Part shown: piece after piece, positions 50,191-58,641 of the stretch | Position numbering within the stretch: the stretch's first letter is position 1 | How the letters are laid out: every line of letters starts with the position of its first letter | DNA from: Cellulomonas gilvus ATCC 13127 | GTDB taxonomy: Bacteria > Actinomycetota > Actinomycetes > Actinomycetales > Cellulomonadaceae | Reading direction: 5' to 3' | DNA length: 64,000 nucleotides | Assembly (NCBI RefSeq): GCF_000218545.1 | Contig: NC_015671.1 | Span: forward strand, 744,001 to 808,000 | Position numbers and translations under genes: made by a program | Notes under the pieces: model-generated | Told to the model about the DNA's origin: nothing | The model's input: only the letters and a program-made list of their open reading frames with translations | The model's database searches: none

Positions 50191-51428
50191 GGACGGCTCC
50201 CGGGGCTGGTGGGTGGGGTGTGCGCTGCGGTGGTGGGTGGGGTGTGCGCTGCGGTGGTGGGTGGGACGGGCACGGGGTGGCGGGCCAGGACGAGGGCCCG
50301 GGCCGCGGCGCGGTCGGGCTTGCCCGGGCCGCGCAGCGGCAGCGCGTCGACGACGAGGAGGTGGCGCGGCGCGTGCGGTGCGCCCAGCAGCGCGGTGACG
50401 TGCGCACGGACCTGCGCCAGGTCGGGCGGGGGCGCATGCGCGGGGACGACGACCGCGGCGACCGCCTGGCCCCACTCCTCGTCGGGCACCCCGACCACGC
50501 ACGCCTGCCCGATGCCCGGCAGCGTCACCAGCGCGGCCTCGACCGCGGCAGGCGCGACGTTGACGCCGCCCGTCACCAGGACGTCGTCGGCCCGGCCCAG
50601 CACCGTGAGCACGCCGTCGGTCACGCGCCCCAGATCGCCCGTGCGCAGGTGCCGCACGCCGTCGACGTCGACGAACGGGTCCTCGACCGAGCCGTCCTCG
50701 CCCAGGTAGCCCGCGCACAGCACGGGTCCCGCGAGCAGCACGCGACCGTCCGGCGCGATGCGCACGTCCACGCCGTCCAGGGGGACGCCGTCGTACACGC
50801 AGCCGCCGCATGTCTCCGTCATGCCGTACGTCGTCACCACGTGCAGACCCGCCGCACGCGCGCGGGAAAGCAGGGGAGCGGGTGCCGCGGCGCCGCCCAG
50901 GAGGATCGCGTCGAACGAGCGCGCGGCCGCGGTCGCCGCCGCGTCGTCGAGCACGCGCGCGAGCTGCGTGGGCACCAGCGACGTGTAGCGCGGCCCCGCC
51001 GCGCCGAGCGCCGCCGCACCCGCCGTGAACGCGGGTGCGGTGAACGGACCCGGGGGCACAGCCACGGGCTGCGTGCCCGCGAGCAGCGAGCGGACCAGCA
51101 CCTGCAGACCCGCGACGTGGTCGAGCGGCAGCGCCAGCAGCCACCGGCCCGGACCGGCGAGCCTGCGTTCGGTCGCGCGGGCCGACGCGGCGAGCGCGGG
51201 CGCGGTGAGCACGGCCGCACGCGGACGCCCGGTCGAACCCGACGTGCCGACGACGAGCGCGGCGTCACCGGGGAGCGCGTCGACCACCTCGTCGGGCGCC
51301 TCGTCAGCGGCCGCGCGTGACGCGGTGCCCAGGACACGCAGCGCGGGTCCGGAGCCGTCCAGCGCACCCGGCAGGAGCTCGAGGAGCGGACCCGCCAGCG
51401 GCAGGACGTCACGCAGGCTCCGACTCAC
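50187..51428 (-). CDS. menE: o-succinylbenzoate--CoA ligase
   Basis: A 413-residue ANL-superfamily adenylating enzyme. ATP motif VVGTSGSTGRPRAAVL, TYGMTETCGGCVYDG, LRTGDLGRV, and the C-terminal-domain lysine in LRGPGKPDRAA. It makes OSB-CoA for MenB. It is somewhat shorter than typical MenE, with a compact N-terminal domain. The C-terminal end is a repeated PPTTAAHT tail encoded by a 24-bp DNA repeat next to the menA start. GTG start, leaderless. Confidence 0.93.
   Translation of the reverse strand: MSRSLRDVLPLAGPLLELLPGALDGSGPALRVLGTASRAAADEAPDEVVDALPGDAALVVGTSGSTGRPRAAVLTAPALAASARATERRLAGPGRWLLALPLDHVAGLQVLVRSLLAGTQPVAVPPGPFTAPAFTAGAAALGAAGPRYTSLVPTQLARVLDDAAATAAARSFDAILLGGAAAPAPLLSRARAAGLHVVTTYGMTETCGGCVYDGVPLDGVDVRIAPDGRVLLAGPVLCAGYLGEDGSVEDPFVDVDGVRHLRTGDLGRVTDGVLTVLGRADDVLVTGGVNVAPAAVEAALVTLPGIGQACVVGVPDEEWGQAVAAVVVPAHAPPPDLAQVRAHVTALLGAPHAPRHLLVVDALPLRGPGKPDRAAARALVLARHPVPVPPTTAAHTPPTTAAHTPPTSPGSRP
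50208..50265. repeat. 24-bp tandem repeat at the 3' end of menE
   Basis: Two perfect 24-bp copies (50208-50231, 50232-50255) and a 10-nt partial copy. The unit is eight codons, so copy number can vary in frame and only changes the length of the C-terminal tail. Confidence 0.85.
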
Positions 51429-51434
51429 CGGCTC

Positions 51435-51440
51435 AGCCTA
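51435..51440 (-). promoter_or_regulatory. Leaderless -10 (TAGGCT) of menE
   Basis: Minus-strand TAGGCT ends 6 nt before the menE GTG; no Shine-Dalgarno sequence. Confidence 0.65.
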
Positions 51441-51557
51441 CGGGTGCCGGTCGGGTGCCCGTCGGGTGCGGGCCTGCGGCCACGCGCGGGTCGGATGCGG
51501 GGGGCGTCCGTGGGCCGTGGCACGCTGGGGCCGCACCGATCTTCCAGGGGAGACGCC

Positions 51558-52652
51558 ATGACGCCCAGGTCCATCCGCCGCGCTCCGTCCGCGCCCGCGC
51601 TGCGAGTCGTCGGTCTCGTCGGTGTGCTCGCGCTCACGCTCGTGGGCTGCAGCGGCGACCCCGAGCCCCAGGAGACCCCGTCGCCCGTGGTGCAGGGGCC
51701 GACGATCGACCCGGACAAGCAGCCCGTCCCCACGCCGTCGGTCGCGCCCGTGTGGCCGCTGACCGGTGTCGCGGCCAAGGGCACCGTCAAGGAACGGCCC
51801 GCGCTCGCGGTCAAGATCGAGAACACGTCCGCGGCCCGCCCGCAGACGGGTCTCGAGGACGCCGACGTGGTGTGGGAGACGATCGTCGAGTTCCAGGTCT
51901 CGCGGTTCGTGGCGGTCTACCACTCGCACACGCCCGCCGAGATCGGCCCGATCCGCTCGGTGCGCCCCATGGACCCGCTGATCCTCGCGCCGACCAACGG
52001 GCTGCTCGCGTTCTCGGGCGGACAGCGGGGGATCCTCGAGCTCGCGCAGGCGTCGGGCCTGCAGCTGCTGAGCAACGACGCGGGCGTCGCGGGCATGTAC
52101 CGCTCGGCCGACCGTCCGGCCCCGCACAACGTGTACGGCGACCCGAAGACGTTCTGGGGCCTCGCCAACAGCTCGCACTCCGCGGCGCCCGGCGCCCAGT
52201 TCCTGTTCGCGCGCACCGCGGACGAGGCGGCCGCGGTCGCCGGCGGCAAGCCCGCGAAGACGCTCGCGTTCCGGCTCTCGGCGGCGGCGAGCCCGACGTG
52301 GACCTGGCAGTCGAGCTCGCGCACCTGGTTGCGCTCGGAGGGGTCGAGCCCGGCCGTCGCCCGCAGCGGCGAGCGGCTCGCGGCGACCAACGTCGTCTCG
52401 ATCGTCGCGAACCACCCCGACACCAGGTACCCGGCGCAGGGCGGCGCGCGCGTCCCGACGTACGACCTGGTGGGCTCGGGCACCGGCACGATCGCCACGG
52501 GCGGCCGGACCATCGAGGTGACGTGGAAGAAGGCCGCGCAGGACAAGCCGCTGCGGCTGTTCCTGCCCGGCGGTGAGCCCGCGCTCCTGGCGCCCGGCAA
52601 CACGTGGGTCGAGCTGGTCCCGAAGGGCAGCGGGTCGCTCACCGTGAGCTGA
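51558..52652 (+). CDS. DUF3048 (YerB-like) lipoprotein
   Basis: A 364-residue lipoprotein: signal peptide ending LALTLVGC, then a Pro/Thr linker. The DUF3048 body follows: PALAVKIENTSAARPQTGLEDADVVWE, VSRFVAVYHSHTPAEIGPIRSVRPMD, and a C-terminal domain with WKKAAQDKPLRLFLPGGEPALLAPGNTWVEL. The family is widespread in Gram-positive envelopes and its role is unclear. AGGGGAG precedes the ATG. It stands alone between the menE and menB genes. Confidence 0.88.
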   Translation: MTPRSIRRAPSAPALRVVGLVGVLALTLVGCSGDPEPQETPSPVVQGPTIDPDKQPVPTPSVAPVWPLTGVAAKGTVKERPALAVKIENTSAARPQTGLEDADVVWETIVEFQVSRFVAVYHSHTPAEIGPIRSVRPMDPLILAPTNGLLAFSGGQRGILELAQASGLQLLSNDAGVAGMYRSADRPAPHNVYGDPKTFWGLANSSHSAAPGAQFLFARTADEAAAVAGGKPAKTLAFRLSAAASPTWTWQSSSRTWLRSEGSSPAVARSGERLAATNVVSIVANHPDTRYPAQGGARVPTYDLVGSGTGTIATGGRTIEVTWKKAAQDKPLRLFLPGGEPALLAPGNTWVELVPKGSGSLTVS

Positions 52653-52794
52653 ACGTGCACCCCGGCTAAGGCCCGTCTCCGCCCTGGGGTGGAGGTCCCG
52701 CACGGCCGGGCCCGCCCCGCGGCTGACCCGCGGCCGGCCAGGACGGCACCCACGTCCGACGCGGCCCGCACGGGGTGCGCGTGAGGCTGGAGCC

Positions 52795-52950
52795 ATGACC
52801 ACCACCTCGCTCCACGAGCCCGTCGAGCACGACACCGCCGGCATCGGCGCGGTCGTCGCCGCGGGCGTCATCCTCATCGGCTTCGCGATCGGTGCGGCGT
52901 TCGCGCTCGCGCAGCTCGTCGACCTCGCGTCCTGGGTCACCCAGGGCTGA
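52795..52950 (+). CDS. 51-residue single-helix membrane protein
   Basis: A short gene with a good GAGG ribosome-binding site about 8 nt before the ATG. The product begins MTTTSLHEPVEHDTAG, then has one long membrane helix (IGAVVAAGVILIGFAIGAAFALAQLV) and a short tail. No family recognised; it may be a subunit-like or regulatory microprotein. Codon pattern and hydrophobic organisation support coding. Confidence 0.55.
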   Translation: MTTTSLHEPVEHDTAGIGAVVAAGVILIGFAIGAAFALAQLVDLASWVTQG

Positions 52951-52995
52951 CAGGCGGACCGCTGACGCGGCGACCGGCGCCCGCCGGGCCGCGCG

Positions 52996-53940
52996 TCAGT
53001 ACGCGTACGGGAAGCCCGACCAGTCCGGCTCGCGGCGCTCCAGGAACGCGTCGCGCCCCTCGACGGCCTCGTCCGTCATGTAGGCCAGACGCGTCGCCTC
53101 GCCCGCGAAGACCTGCTGACCCGCCAGGCCGTCGTCGGCCAGGTTGAACGCGAACTTGAGCATGCGGATCGCCTGCGGCGACTTGGTCGCGACGATCCGG
53201 GCGTACTCCAGGCCCGCGTCCTCGAGCTCGTCGTGCGGCACCACGTCGTTGACCGCACCCCACGCCAGCGCCTGGTCCGCGGAGTACTCGCGGGCCAGGA
53301 AGAAGATCTCCCGCGCACGCTTCTGACCCACCTGCCGGGCGAGCAGCGCCGAGCCGTAGCCGCCGTCGAACGAGCCGACGTTCGCGTCGGTCTGCATGAA
53401 CCGCGCGTGCTCGCGGCTCGCGATCGTCAGGTCCGCGACCACGTGCAGCGAGTGCCCGCCGCCCGCCGCCCAGCCGTTGACGAGCGCGACGACCACCTTG
53501 GGCATGGTCCGGATGAGGCGCTGCACCTCCAGGACGTGCAGGCGCCCCGCGCGCGCCGGGTCGATCGCCTCGGCCGTCTGCCCCTGCGCGTAGCGGTAGC
53601 CGTCGCGGCCCCGGATGCGCTGGTCGCCGCCCGAGCAGAACGCCCAGCCGCCGTCCTTGGGGCTCGGGCCGTTGCCGGTGAGCAGGACGGTGCCGACGTC
53701 GGAGGACATCCGTGCGTGGTCGAGCACGCGGTACAGCTCGTCGACGGTGTGCGGCCGGAACGCGTTGCGCACCTCGGGCCGGTCGAACGCGACGCGCACC
53801 ACCGGCAGGTCCCGCTCGTCGGCGCCCGTGCGGTCCACGCCGCGGTGGTACGTGAGGTCCGTCAGGTCCTCGAGCCCGCGGACCGTCCGCCAGCGGCTCG
53901 GGTCGAACGTCGTGGACACCTGGGTCGGCAGCTCGCTCAC
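52996..53940 (-). CDS. menB: 1,4-dihydroxy-2-naphthoyl-CoA synthase
   Basis: A 314-residue crotonase-fold enzyme closing the naphthoquinone ring from OSB-CoA. Oxyanion-hole and active-site features: FCSGGDQRIRG, NGWAAGGGHSLHVVADLTIAS, DANVGSFDGGYGSALLARQVGQKRAREIFFLAREYSA, and the C-terminal EGRDAFLERREPDWSGFPYAY typical of MenB. Length is normal for the actinobacterial form. GTG start, leaderless, divergent from menC with a 50-nt spacer. Confidence 0.96.
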   Translation of the reverse strand: MSELPTQVSTTFDPSRWRTVRGLEDLTDLTYHRGVDRTGADERDLPVVRVAFDRPEVRNAFRPHTVDELYRVLDHARMSSDVGTVLLTGNGPSPKDGGWAFCSGGDQRIRGRDGYRYAQGQTAEAIDPARAGRLHVLEVQRLIRTMPKVVVALVNGWAAGGGHSLHVVADLTIASREHARFMQTDANVGSFDGGYGSALLARQVGQKRAREIFFLAREYSADQALAWGAVNDVVPHDELEDAGLEYARIVATKSPQAIRMLKFAFNLADDGLAGQQVFAGEATRLAYMTDEAVEGRDAFLERREPDWSGFPYAY

Positions 53941-53946
53941 GGCGCC

Positions 53947-53952
53947 ACCCTA
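53947..53952 (-). promoter_or_regulatory. Leaderless -10 (TAGGGT) of menB
   Basis: Minus-strand TAGGGT ends 6 nt before the menB GTG, back to back with the menC promoter 26 nt away. Confidence 0.65.
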
Positions 53953-53978
53953 GTCAGCGGTCCCGCGGCCCGGCGCCG

Positions 53979-53984
53979 TAGCCT
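53979..53984 (+). promoter_or_regulatory. Leaderless -10 (TAGCCT) of menC
   Basis: TAGCCT ends 6 nt before the menC GTG. Confidence 0.65.
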
Positions 53985-53990
53985 GGGCGC

Positions 53991-54962
53991 GTGCTCGCCG
54001 GGGACGTGGTCGTGTGGTCCGTGCCGTTGCGCACCCGGTTCCGTGGGCTGGACGTGCGCGACGGCGTGCTGGTCCGGGGCGACGCGGGCTGGGCCGAGTT
54101 CTCCCCGTTCTGGGACTACGACGACGCCGAGTCCGCGGGCTGGTGGCGCGCGACGCGTGAGGCCGCGGACCAGGGCTGGCCGGCGCCCGTGCGGGACCGC
54201 GTGCCGGTCAACGTCACGGTGCCCGCGGTGGACGCGGCCACCGCGCACGGCATCGTGACGGGCTCCGGCGGCTGCCGCACGGCCAAGGTCAAGGTCGCCG
54301 AGCGCGGGCAGAGCCTGGCCGACGAGGTCGCGCGCCTCGAGGCGGTGCGCGACGCGCTGGGCCCGGGCGGCGCGATCCGGGTCGACGCGAACGCGGCATG
54401 GGACGTCGAGGAGGCGGTGCGCCGGCTCGCGGTGCTCGACCGTGCCGCGGGCGGCCTGGAGTACGCCGAGCAGCCGGTCCCCGGTGTCGCGGACCTCGCC
54501 GCGCTGCGGCGTCGCACGCACGTCCCGCTGGCCGCGGACGAGTCGATCCGGCGTGCGGCCGACCCGCTCGCGGTCGCGCGTGCGCACGCCGCGGACGTCG
54601 TGGTGCTCAAGGTCCAGCCGCTCGGCGGTGTGCGCGCGTGCCTCGAGCTCGCCGAGCGGATCGGGCTGCCGGTGGTCGTGTCCTCGGCGCTCGAGTCCTC
54701 GGTGGGGCTCGCCGCGGGCGTCGCGCTCGCGGCCGCGCTGCCCGAGCTGCCGTACGCGTGCGGTCTGGCGACCGCCCAGCTGCTGGGTGCCGACCTGGTC
54801 ACGGCGCCGCTGCTGCCGGTCGACGGCGCGCTGCCCGTGCGCCGCACCGAGCCGGACCCGGCGCTCGTGGCCGCGGCCGCCGCGGACGACACCACGAGCC
54901 GTCGCTGGCGCCGCCGCGTGGCCGCGGTGCGCGCGCTCGCCGACGCGCGCGACCAGGCATGA
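53991..54962 (+). CDS. menC: o-succinylbenzoate synthase
   Basis: A 323-residue enolase-superfamily enzyme that dehydrates SHCHC to OSB. Metal ligands appear in IRVDANAAWDVEEA and EYAEQPV; the acid/base lysines fit TAKVKVAE and VVLKVQPLGG; LAADESI carries the third acidic ligand. This is the short actinobacterial MenC. GTG start, leaderless. Its stop overlaps the menD ATG. Confidence 0.93.
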   Translation: MLAGDVVVWSVPLRTRFRGLDVRDGVLVRGDAGWAEFSPFWDYDDAESAGWWRATREAADQGWPAPVRDRVPVNVTVPAVDAATAHGIVTGSGGCRTAKVKVAERGQSLADEVARLEAVRDALGPGGAIRVDANAAWDVEEAVRRLAVLDRAAGGLEYAEQPVPGVADLAALRRRTHVPLAADESIRRAADPLAVARAHAADVVVLKVQPLGGVRACLELAERIGLPVVVSSALESSVGLAAGVALAAALPELPYACGLATAQLLGADLVTAPLLPVDGALPVRRTEPDPALVAAAAADDTTSRRWRRRVAAVRALADARDQA

Positions 54963-56848
54963 TGGCGGGCGTGACGCCGCCCGACGAGCCCGCAGCCGAG
55001 GTCGCCCCCGGCCCGCCCGCGGTGGCCGCGGCGCGCGTGCTGGTGCAGGCGCTGGCCGCGCTCGGCGTCGAGGACGTGGTGCTGGCGCCCGGGTCCCGCA
55101 GCGCGCCGCTGGCCTACGCGCTCGCGGAGGCCGCGCAGCCCGACGACGCACGTCCGCCGGGTGCCCCCGCGCTGCGCCTGCACGTGCGCGTCGACGAGCG
55201 TGCGGCCGCGTTCCTGGCGCTCGGCCTGTCGCGGGCCTCGGCGTTCGCGTCGGACGCGGGCCCGCGTCCCGTGGCGGTGGTGACCACGTCGGGCACCGCG
55301 GCGGCCAACCTGCACCCGGCGGCGCTCGAGGCGCACCACGCGGGCATCCCGTTGCTGCTCCTGACCGCGGACCGTCCCCACGAGCTGCGCGGCACGGGCG
55401 CCAACCAGACCACGGACCAGGTCGGGCTGTTCGGCTCGGCGACGCGGCTGACGGTCGACGTGCCCGCTCCGGTCGGCCTGCCCGACGAGCCGCGCGACGT
55501 GCGACGGCTCGCGGTGCGGGCCGTCACCGCGGCGACCGGCGCCCGCACGGGCGACCCCGGGCCCGTGCACCTCAACCTCGCCTACCGCGACCCGCTGGTG
55601 CCGGGCGACGATCCGTGGCCCGCGCCGTCGACGGTGGGCCTCGCGCACGTGCACGCGGCGCGTGCGACGGGCCCGGCCCCGGCCGCCACGGGTGCGCTCC
55701 CGGCGCTGGCCATGCGGGCCGAGCGGGTCGAGGCGGACGTGCGGCCGGCCCCGCGCCGCGGCGGCAGGTCGCGCGGGATCGCCACGGTCGTCGTCGCGGG
55801 TGACGGCGCCGGGCCTCTCGCGGCGCGTGTCGCGGAGGCCAACGGCTGGCCGCTGCTCGCCGAGCCGTCCTCGGGGGCGCGCGGCGGACCGTGCGCGATC
55901 GGTGCGTACCGGCTGCTGCTCGCCGACGACGCGCTGGGTGGACGCGTCCGCCGGGCCGTGGTGCTCGGCCGGCCGACGCTGTCCCGGCCCGTGCAGCGGC
56001 TCCTGGCCCGGGACGACGTCGAGGTGCTCGTCGTCGCGCCGCGCGGCGCCGACTGGCCGGACGCGGCGCGCAACGCCGACGAGATCCTGGTCGAGGTGCC
56101 CGCGCGCATGCGCCAGGGCCGCATGCCGGGACCCGTCGGCTGGCTCGAGGCGTGGCTCGAGGCGGACGCACGCGCGGCCCGGGCGATCGACGACGTGCTC
56201 GACCACGGCCCCGAGGCCGAGCGGGGGCGACGGTCGCGCACCGGCGCACGCGTCACGGGGCCGGTGCTGGCGCGTGCCGTCGCCGCGGTCAGCGACCCGC
56301 AGGACGTGCTCGTCGTGGGCTCGTCCAACCCGGTGCGGGACCTGGACCTGGTCGCGCGCTGGTCCAGCCCGCCGCTGGTCGTCGCGAACCGGGGGCTCGC
56401 GGGCATCGACGGCACGATCGCGACCGCGACGGGCATCGCGCTCGGGCTGCCGCGGCGGCGCGTGCGTGCGTTCGTCGGCGACCTGACGTTCCTGCACGAC
56501 GTCGGTGGGCTCCTGCGCGGACCCGCCGAGCCCGCGGTCGACCTGCAGGTGGTCGTCGCGAACGACGACGGCGGGTCCATCTTCATGACGCTCGAGCACG
56601 GCGAGCCCGCGCACGCGGACGTGTTCGAACGCGTCTTCGGCACGCCGCACGGCGCCGACCTCGCCGCGCTGTGCGCGGGCTACGGCGTGCGGCACACGCG
56701 CGTCGTCGACGTCGACGGACTGCTCCCCGCGCTCGCGGCACCGGGGCGGGGCGTGTCCGTGGTCGAGGTCCGCGTGGACCGCTCGGGCCGCCGTGACCAG
56801 GCCGCGCGGCTCGCTGCCGCGGTCGCGCGCGCCGCGCGCGGCGCCTGA
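54959..56848 (+). CDS. menD: SEPHCHC synthase (2-succinyl-5-enolpyruvyl-6-hydroxy-3-cyclohexene-1-carboxylate synthase)
   Basis: A 629-residue ThDP enzyme adding a succinic-semialdehyde unit to isochorismate. The N-terminal Pyr domain has VVLAPGSRSAPLAYAL, RLHVRVDERAAAFLALGLSRAS and TTSGTAAANLHPAALEAHHAGIPLLLLTADRP; the PP domain has ANRGLAGIDGTIATATGIALG and GDLTFLHDVGGLL with NDDGGSIF holding the metal-diphosphate contacts. It starts ATGATG, the first ATG overlapping the menC stop; either could be used. The substrate comes from MenF, encoded at 58642. Confidence 0.95.
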   Translation: MMAGVTPPDEPAAEVAPGPPAVAAARVLVQALAALGVEDVVLAPGSRSAPLAYALAEAAQPDDARPPGAPALRLHVRVDERAAAFLALGLSRASAFASDAGPRPVAVVTTSGTAAANLHPAALEAHHAGIPLLLLTADRPHELRGTGANQTTDQVGLFGSATRLTVDVPAPVGLPDEPRDVRRLAVRAVTAATGARTGDPGPVHLNLAYRDPLVPGDDPWPAPSTVGLAHVHAARATGPAPAATGALPALAMRAERVEADVRPAPRRGGRSRGIATVVVAGDGAGPLAARVAEANGWPLLAEPSSGARGGPCAIGAYRLLLADDALGGRVRRAVVLGRPTLSRPVQRLLARDDVEVLVVAPRGADWPDAARNADEILVEVPARMRQGRMPGPVGWLEAWLEADARAARAIDDVLDHGPEAERGRRSRTGARVTGPVLARAVAAVSDPQDVLVVGSSNPVRDLDLVARWSSPPLVVANRGLAGIDGTIATATGIALGLPRRRVRAFVGDLTFLHDVGGLLRGPAEPAVDLQVVVANDDGGSIFMTLEHGEPAHADVFERVFGTPHGADLAALCAGYGVRHTRVVDVDGLLPALAAPGRGVSVVEVRVDRSGRRDQAARLAAAVARAARGA

Positions 56849-56940
56849 CGCGCGATTCCCAGGGAACTCACAGGTCCGACGAAGGGTCCGTCCAGCGGCG
56901 CGTCGTCTCATGGGTGGTGAACCGAGGAGGGACACCCGAC

Positions 56941-58485
56941 ATGAGCACTCCCGCAGGCGAGAACCACCCGCAGGCGCAGCCCACGCAGCCGCTGCCCGCA
57001 CCGCCCGCCCCGCCGCAGGCCCCGACGCCGCCGAACGCGACGCAGCGGCTCCCGCTGGCGCCCGCACCCGCTGCCTCGTTCCCGCCGCCGCACGCCGCGC
57101 ACACCGCGTGGCAGGGCGGCCCCACGCCTCCGCACGACGGTACGCACGCAGGTCCGCACCCAGCTGACCCCCTGCTCGACGAGCGTCGGGCCGAGCGCAA
57201 GCGCCGGATCTGGATCCCCGTGACGTCGGCAGCGGCCGCCGCCGCGCTCGTCGCCGCGGCGGCGACGTTCGGGCTGACGTACGACGACGACCCGGCACCC
57301 GCGGCGAGCTCGAGCTCGTTCGGCGACCTCGGCCGGTCCACCACCGACGTGGTGCCCGTGGCCGGCTCCACGAGCGACGACCCGGACTGGCAGGCCGTCG
57401 CCGCGGCCGTGCAGCAGTCCGTGGTCGCGATCGACACGAAGACCGCCTCGGGTGAGGCGCTGGGCTCGGGCGTGCTGATCGACGACCAGGGGCACATCGT
57501 CACCAACAACCACGTGGTCGCGGGTGCGCAGGACGACACGGTGGCGGTCACGCTCACCGACGGCCGGATCTTCTCCGCCGACGTGGTCGGCACCGACCCG
57601 ACCACGGACCTCGCGGTCATCCGCCTCGTCGACCCGCCCTCCGACCTGTCGCCCGCCGCGCTCGGCGTCTCGGCCGACGTCGAGGTGGGGGAGTCCGTCA
57701 TGGCGGTGGGCAACCCGCTCGGCCTGCAGAACACCGTGACCACGGGCATCGTCTCGGCGGTCGACCGGCCCGTGACCACGCAGGGCGAGTCGGACGGGTC
57801 GACGTCGGTCACCAACGCGATCCAGGTGGACGCGTCGGTCAACCCCGGCAACTCGGGCGGACCGCTGTTCGACGCGGCGGGCCACGTCATCGGCATCAAC
57901 TCCTCGATCGCGACGCTCTCGAGCCAGTCGGGGTCGATCGGCCTGGGCTTCGCGATCCCCGTGGACCTGGTGAAGAACATCGCGAGCCAGCTCATCGAGA
58001 ACGGCACCGCGGAGCATGCGTTCCTCGGCGTGGGTCTCGACGACGGCACCGCGACGGTGGACGGCGTGACGCGCGCGGGTGCGGTCGTCAAGCAGGTCAA
58101 CGAGGGCTCGCCCGCAGCCGAGGCGGGGCTCGCGACCGACGACGTGGTCGTCGGCATCGACGGGCACGCCGTGGGCGGCGCGGAGTCGCTGACCGCGTAC
58201 GTCCGGTCCTACGCGAGCGGTGACCGGGTGACGCTGACGGTGGTGCGCGACGGCGCGTCGCGCGACGTCGAGGTCACGCTCGCGACGCGTGAGGACACCG
58301 GCACCGGGCAGGCGCCGGACCAGGACGGCCAGGGTGACGGCCAGGACGACCAGGGCACCGCTCCCGACCAGGAGGGCCAGGCGCCGGACGACGACCGGCT
58401 GCCGGACGGCCTGAGCCAGATGACGCCCGAGGAGCTGTGGCAGTGGCTCCAGGAGCACCAGGGCAGCCTGGGCGACCAGGGCTGA
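56941..58485 (+). CDS. HtrA/DegP-type (S1C) serine protease
   Basis: A 514-residue membrane-anchored quality-control protease. Residues 1-80 are Pro/Ala-rich and cytoplasmic; one membrane helix lies near 92-112. The trypsin-like domain carries H191 (NNHVV), D223 (TTDLAVI) and S305 (PGNSGGP). A PDZ domain follows (FLGVGLDDGT to DVEVTLATRE). The last 60 residues are Gln/Asp-rich with QEGQAPDDD-type runs. GAGGAGGG lies before the ATG. The catalytic domain faces outward. It sits inside the menaquinone locus without an obvious functional link. Confidence 0.94.
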   Translation: MSTPAGENHPQAQPTQPLPAPPAPPQAPTPPNATQRLPLAPAPAASFPPPHAAHTAWQGGPTPPHDGTHAGPHPADPLLDERRAERKRRIWIPVTSAAAAAALVAAAATFGLTYDDDPAPAASSSSFGDLGRSTTDVVPVAGSTSDDPDWQAVAAAVQQSVVAIDTKTASGEALGSGVLIDDQGHIVTNNHVVAGAQDDTVAVTLTDGRIFSADVVGTDPTTDLAVIRLVDPPSDLSPAALGVSADVEVGESVMAVGNPLGLQNTVTTGIVSAVDRPVTTQGESDGSTSVTNAIQVDASVNPGNSGGPLFDAAGHVIGINSSIATLSSQSGSIGLGFAIPVDLVKNIASQLIENGTAEHAFLGVGLDDGTATVDGVTRAGAVVKQVNEGSPAAEAGLATDDVVVGIDGHAVGGAESLTAYVRSYASGDRVTLTVVRDGASRDVEVTLATREDTGTGQAPDQDGQGDGQDDQGTAPDQEGQAPDDDRLPDGLSQMTPEELWQWLQEHQGSLGDQG

Positions 58486-58570
58486 GCCCGTAGACGCCCG
58501 GCCGGCGAACCCCCTGTCGTCGGCCGGGTCACCCCGGTGGTCCGTCACCCCCTGGACGGATCCCGCGGGG

Positions 58571-58619
58571 GAGGACCCCGGAGCGCTCGGTGCACACCCC
58601 CGAGCGCTCCGGGGTCCTC
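58571..58619. terminator. Perfect 20-bp inverted repeat, bidirectional terminator
   Basis: Arms at 58571-58590 and 58600-58619 are perfectly complementary over 20 bp with a 9-nt loop. It sits between the HtrA-type protease gene (+) and menF (-), which converge. Confidence 0.85.
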
Positions 58620-58641
58620 GACGTGCGCGTGCGTCGGGTGG

